NCBI RefSeq assembly: GCF_900115675.1 | Contig: NZ_FOXI01000002.1 | Span: 336,822-400,821 of the forward strand | Length of the DNA stretch: 64,000 nucleotides | Reading direction: 5' to 3' | DNA from: Halolamina pelagica | GTDB taxonomy: Archaea; Halobacteriota; Halobacteria; Halobacteriales; Haloferacaceae | In this document: positions 61,039-64,000 of the stretch, piece by piece | Numbering within the stretch: the first letter of the stretch is position 1 | How the letters are laid out: every line of letters starts with the position of its first letter | Notes under the pieces: generated by a model | Told to the model about the DNA's origin: nothing | Database searches by the model: none | What the model saw: the letters and a program-made list of their open reading frames with translations, nothing else | Translations under genes and position numbers: made by a program

Positions 61039-62464
61039 CGACGCTCACCTCCGCCTCCGGCGGGGCGTCGGTGCCGGCGTCGGCCTCGACGGCGCCGCCG
61101 TCCACCTCGGGCGGCCCGTGTTGGATGATCCGGCGGATCACGTAGGTGTACAGCGCCAGCAGGAGCGCGTAACCGCCGACGAAGCCGGCGAGCGTGAACG
61201 TCGCCTCGGCGCCGGTCAGGCTCGGCGAGACGCTGTTCTCGGTGAGCATCACGTCCTGGATCACCCACGGCTGGCGGCCGACCTCGGTGACGATCCAGCC
61301 GGTCTCGACCGCGACGATACCCAGCAGGGACGACCCCATGAACGCCTTGTGCAGCAGGTCGTCCTCGACGAGCTCCCCGCGGTACCACCGGTAGCTCGCC
61401 CAGAAGCCGAGGAGGATGAACCAGAAGCCGAGCCCGACCATGATGCGGAACGCCCAGAAGACGACGGCGACGGGCGGTGCCTCCGTCTCGAAGGAGTTCA
61501 GCCCGCGGATCTCCGCCTGCGGGTTCCCGCCGCTGGCCAGCCACGACGCGCCGCCGGGGATCCCGATCCCGAGCAGTTCCTTCGCCCGGGGGTCGAGGAT
61601 GTGCGAGATGTCGGTCGGGAACGCGACGATGTACTCGGGGACGTACGTGTCGGTCTCCCAGAGCGCCTCCATCGCGGCGAACTTCTGGGGCTGGGTCTCG
61701 TAGACGTGCCGGGCGTACAGGTCGCCGTGGATCACCTGCAGCGGCGCCGTGATGACCAGCGCGACGATAGCAATCTTCAGCGTCTTCACCCAGAACGCCG
61801 CGTTCTCGACCTCGTCGCCGCGGACGTGGTGTTTGTAGACGAAGTAGGCGGCGACCCCGGCCATGAACAGCGCGACAGACTCCACCGCCGAGTTCTGCAT
61901 GTGGAGGAACATGTACTGGAACCGCGGGTTGAAGTACGCCGCCATGGGGTCGGTCAGGTGGACCACCTGTCGGCCGCCCTCGTTGACGAGTTCGTACCCC
62001 CGCGGGGTTTGCATCCAGGAGTTCGCGATCAGGATCCAGACCGCCGAGAGCCAGGTGCCGAGGCCGACCAGCACGCTGGAGAGGAAGTAGAACGCGTCGG
62101 AGACGCGGTCGCGGCCGTAGATGAAGATGCCGAGGAACGTCGCCTCGAGCATGAACGCCATCATCCCCTCCGTCGCCAGCGGCCCGCCGAACAGCTCGCC
62201 GGCGAACGTCGAAAAGGCCGCGAAGTTGGTGCCGAACTCGAACTCGAGGACGAGCCCCGTGACGGTGCCGACGACGAAGCTCACCGCGAAGATCTTCACC
62301 CAGAACCGCCGCAGTCGCTCGTAGATTGCCTCGCCCGTCCGGATCTCCTTCCAGGTGAAGTAGATCAGGAACGGGGCCAGCCCCATGCTCATCACCGGGA
62401 AGACGATGTGGACGATGGTGGTGACGGCGAACTGGAGCCGGCTCGCCACGACCGGATCAACCAT
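61031..62464 (-). CDS. cydA: Cytochrome bd-type quinol oxidase, subunit I
   Basis: 477 residues from ATG 62464 (MVDPVVASRLQFAVTTIVHI). Haem-bearing subunit with nine or more helices. Haem ligand His residues are in VTTIVHIVFP and LQVIHGDLYARHVYETQPQKFAAME-type segments; the quinol loop is of the short form. The terminal oxidase works at low oxygen and pumps no protons itself. An in-frame GTG at 62587 exists, but the family N-terminus begins at 62464. The strand-opposite TrmB-like gene 3' of the gap could regulate it, which is unproven. Confidence 0.94.
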   Translation of the reverse strand: MVDPVVASRLQFAVTTIVHIVFPVMSMGLAPFLIYFTWKEIRTGEAIYERLRRFWVKIFAVSFVVGTVTGLVLEFEFGTNFAAFSTFAGELFGGPLATEGMMAFMLEATFLGIFIYGRDRVSDAFYFLSSVLVGLGTWLSAVWILIANSWMQTPRGYELVNEGGRQVVHLTDPMAAYFNPRFQYMFLHMQNSAVESVALFMAGVAAYFVYKHHVRGDEVENAAFWVKTLKIAIVALVITAPLQVIHGDLYARHVYETQPQKFAAMEALWETDTYVPEYIVAFPTDISHILDPRAKELLGIGIPGGASWLASGGNPQAEIRGLNSFETEAPPVAVVFWAFRIMVGLGFWFILLGFWASYRWYRGELVEDDLLHKAFMGSSLLGIVAVETGWIVTEVGRQPWVIQDVMLTENSVSPSLTGAEATFTLAGFVGGYALLLALYTYVIRRIIQHGPPEVDGGAVEADAGTDAPPEAEVSVDD

Positions 62465-62880
62465 CGACGGGGCCCCCACGTTCGGACGGACCGACACCGC
62501 ACCCTTCCGGTACGGGCGGTACGGCGACCTGGCCGGTGGTGCCTCGCTCGTGCGACATTGCTCTGTTTCGTGTTCGGAACGAGGCACAGTTAACTTTGTC
62601 TGGTGCGATCATCGAAAACGAGTAGTGGATCGGGCCGACGGCGCGCGCGACTGGCTGCCAACGAGTGATCAGTTCCACGATCGGCCCGGCAGGCGCCGGC
62701 GGCCACGCCGGGCGGATGACCCCTGGTCGCGGCGCCGGACGAGTCGGGCTACCGCTCGTGTTCGCGTCGTGGCTCGCGGCGTCGCTGCTCGACGTGAGCG
62801 ACTCCGGGCGGGCCGGCGCGATCGGACTGCTCGCCGCGACGGCCGCCCGCGTAGAACGGAACTCTCGTGCGGCGGGACCT
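62465..62880. other. Gene-free spacer upstream of cydA
   Basis: 416 bp between cydA and the end of the TrmB-like gene. It must hold the cydA promoter; TTAACTTTG near 62590 is the only AT-rich patch. A plus-strand open frame (from 62716: MTPGRGAGRVGLPLVFASWL) looks coding-like by GC3 but continues only as antisense of the regulator gene, so I do not call it. Confidence 0.5.
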
Positions 62881-63279
62881 CTAACTCTCGGCGACGGCCG
62901 CCTGTTCGTCGCCGTACTTCTCGCTGAACTCGCCGATGAGGTTGCCCATCTTCGCGTACCAGTCGTTCAGCGTCCGCTGCATGTCCTGGGCGATCTTCTC
63001 GGCGTCGCGAGGGTGGTAGACGTGGTGGTAGCCACCCTGCTCGTAGTTCTCCTGTTCCTTCTGGATGAACCCCGCGGAGAGCAGTCGCTGGACCGATCGG
63101 TACGCGGTGGAGCGCTCGCGATCGACGCCGTCGGCGATCTCGTCGACGGTCAGCCCGTCCGGTCGATCGTTCAGTAGTCGGAACACCTCCTTGTCGATCC
63201 GCTTCAGGTCGTGGAAACACTCCAGCAGCCCCTCACACCGCATATCGGACTGGAGCATTTCGCGCATGGAATCGGCCAT
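62881..63279 (-). CDS. TrmB-like helix-turn-helix regulator
   Basis: 132 residues. The winged helix is at about 28-85 (IDKEVFRLLNDRPDGLTVDE, IADGVDRERSTAYRSVQRLLSAGFIQKEQEN) with a C-terminal amphipathic helix (RTLNDWYAKMGNLIGEFSEKYG) for dimer contact. It lacks the sugar-binding domain of full TrmB, so it is a short form. The neighbours are a TauE-type permease upstream and cydA downstream; sulfur or redox regulation is an idea from that context only. Its promoter carries an imperfect 18-bp palindrome (63320-63337). Confidence 0.85.
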   Translation of the reverse strand: MADSMREMLQSDMRCEGLLECFHDLKRIDKEVFRLLNDRPDGLTVDEIADGVDRERSTAYRSVQRLLSAGFIQKEQENYEQGGYHHVYHPRDAEKIAQDMQRTLNDWYAKMGNLIGEFSEKYGDEQAAVAES

Positions 63280-63466
63280 AACTATCTGAACTAACGGGCT
63301 AATGCTTCAAAAGTGTTTTGTATGGTTAGTACAATACCGCACTCGGGAAGGGACGTGGTACCTGCACGAACGCCTCGCAGGCAGGTGGTTTCGGCCCAGT
63401 CAGTGGCGGCTCACGGTGTTCTGGATCGAGCAGCCGGCGACGCCTCGAGGGTCGTTCCCGAGGCGG

Positions 63467-64000
63467 TCAGTCCGCAGTGCTCGTCGACGCCGGGTGCTCG
63501 GAACGCAGCTCCCGGATGGAGCTGACGACGACGGCGCCGGCGACTAGCGTCGCGGCGCCGAGGATCACGACCAGCGAGACGGTCTGGAGCACGGGAACGT
63601 CCATGAACGTCCCGATCTTCCGCAGGGCGACCGCGATCGCACCCAGCAGCAGCATCGCGCCGAAGTACACCTTGATCTCGTCCTCGTCGACCAGACTGGT
63701 CGCCGCTGCGCCGATCCGGGCGCCGCCGGCACTCCCCGCCAGCAGCGGGACGACGATCGTGAGGTCGACCGCGCCGTCCATCGCGTACAGGAAACTCCCG
63801 ATCCCGCCCGAGAACACGATCTCGAACAGGTCCGTCCCGACCGCGATCGGAACCGGCACGCCGATCAGGTAGAACAGCGCGGGCATGCGGATGAACCCGC
63901 CGCCGACGCCGAGGAATCCGGAGAGCAGCCCGGTCGCGAACGCGACGAGGAGGATCATCCACAGCGAGACCTTGATCCCGCCCCGCAGGCTGATCATCGG
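63467..64000 (-). CDS. TauE/SafE-type anion permease, C-terminal part (cut by window end)
   Basis: 178 residues are visible, ending at the stop on 63467; the frame is open through the window edge, with a residue (Pro) before the apparent Met at 63997, so the gene probably starts beyond 64000. Segments GLLSGFLGVGGGFIRMPALFYLIGVP in outline and GTDLFEIVFSGGIGSFLYAM carry the TauE family glycine-rich motifs and membrane helices. Such permeases move sulfite or organosulfonates, or act in export. The divergent TrmB-like gene is a likely regulator. The visible half is intact. Confidence 0.85.
   Translation of the reverse strand, partial: PMISLRGGIKVSLWMILLVAFATGLLSGFLGVGGGFIRMPALFYLIGVPVPIAVGTDLFEIVFSGGIGSFLYAMDGAVDLTIVVPLLAGSAGGARIGAAATSLVDEDEIKVYFGAMLLLGAIAVALRKIGTFMDVPVLQTVSLVVILGAATLVAGAVVVSSIRELRSEHPASTSTAD

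Noticed and set aside
62716..62880. Coding-like frame upstream of cydA (MTPGRGAGRVGLPLVFASWL and on)
   Set aside because: GC3 is high and the stretch is hydrophobic, but the frame continues as the antisense of the regulator gene and no family is recognisable.

Overview
The window comes from a halophilic archaeon (class Halobacteria). The proteins are acidic and rich in Asp and Glu, the DNA is very GC-rich, many genes start on their first transcribed base with a TATA-like box 25-28 bp upstream, and the gene content is typical of the class: mch, a paired porAB with an Lrp regulator, a Cdc48-type AAA ATPase, an MBF1-type factor, Bat-type HTH-10 regulators and Hvo_1808-like surface proteins. The genus cannot be told from the sequence alone. 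I see no rRNA, tRNA, CRISPR array or transposase.

Layout. 1-9.1 kb: end of a thioredoxin, a class V aminotransferase, a thiamine-binding protein, mch, a GTPBP1-like GTPase, an HxlR regulator, a histidine kinase, a methyltransferase, mbf1 and tpiA. 9.1-15.6 kb: an ATGA-coupled pair of unknown genes, dinB, a Nudix/eIF2B-like fusion, an MFS transporter and a zinc-ribbon winged-helix regulator. 15.6-19 kb: Lrp regulator and porB-porA. 19.4-22.8 kb: a large secreted PKD protein and a CAP-domain lipoprotein, both crossed by an AT-richer segment. 22.8-28.1 kb: aroC, a phosphodiesterase, aroA and an M20 amidohydrolase. 28.2-34 kb: Lhr-type helicase, Cdc48 and small membrane proteins. 34-40.8 kb: an enolase-superfamily enzyme, two tandem HEFVH lipoproteins, purL and a ZIP transporter. 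40.9-45.6 kb: PHP phosphoesterase, asparagine-synthetase-like protein, Nudix hydrolase, and an epoxide-hydrolase-like plus FAD-monooxygenase pair. 45.8-50.5 kb: small proteins, an SRPBCC plus nitrilase-type pair, a Gfo/Idh/MocA dehydrogenase and a second zinc-ribbon regulator. 50.5-57.7 kb: a lone NuoCD, an HTH-10 regulator, a multi-PAS kinase, an aldehyde dehydrogenase and a RIO-type kinase. 57.9-64 kb: an animal-type haem peroxidase, cydAB with a small membrane partner, a TrmB-like regulator and the end of a TauE-type permease.

How the genes fit together. The window is mostly chromosomal housekeeping: shikimate pathway (aroA, aroC), purine synthesis (purL), pyruvate oxidation (porAB), respiration (cydAB, nuoCD), genome maintenance (dinB, Lhr) and protein quality control (Cdc48). 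Regulators often sit next to their probable targets.

The most unusual signal is a compact double-hairpin sequence placed in frame inside two unrelated genes (5039-5077 in the GTPase, 57132-57176 in the RIO-type kinase). The architecture is the same in both, the first stem covaries, and both encode the same peptide core, EE[R/Q]SSSGN[R/Q] followed by PGD. It looks like a protein-tolerated palindromic repeat element. Also notable are near-perfect palindromes in the promoters of porA, the peroxidase, the FAD monooxygenase and the ZIP transporter.
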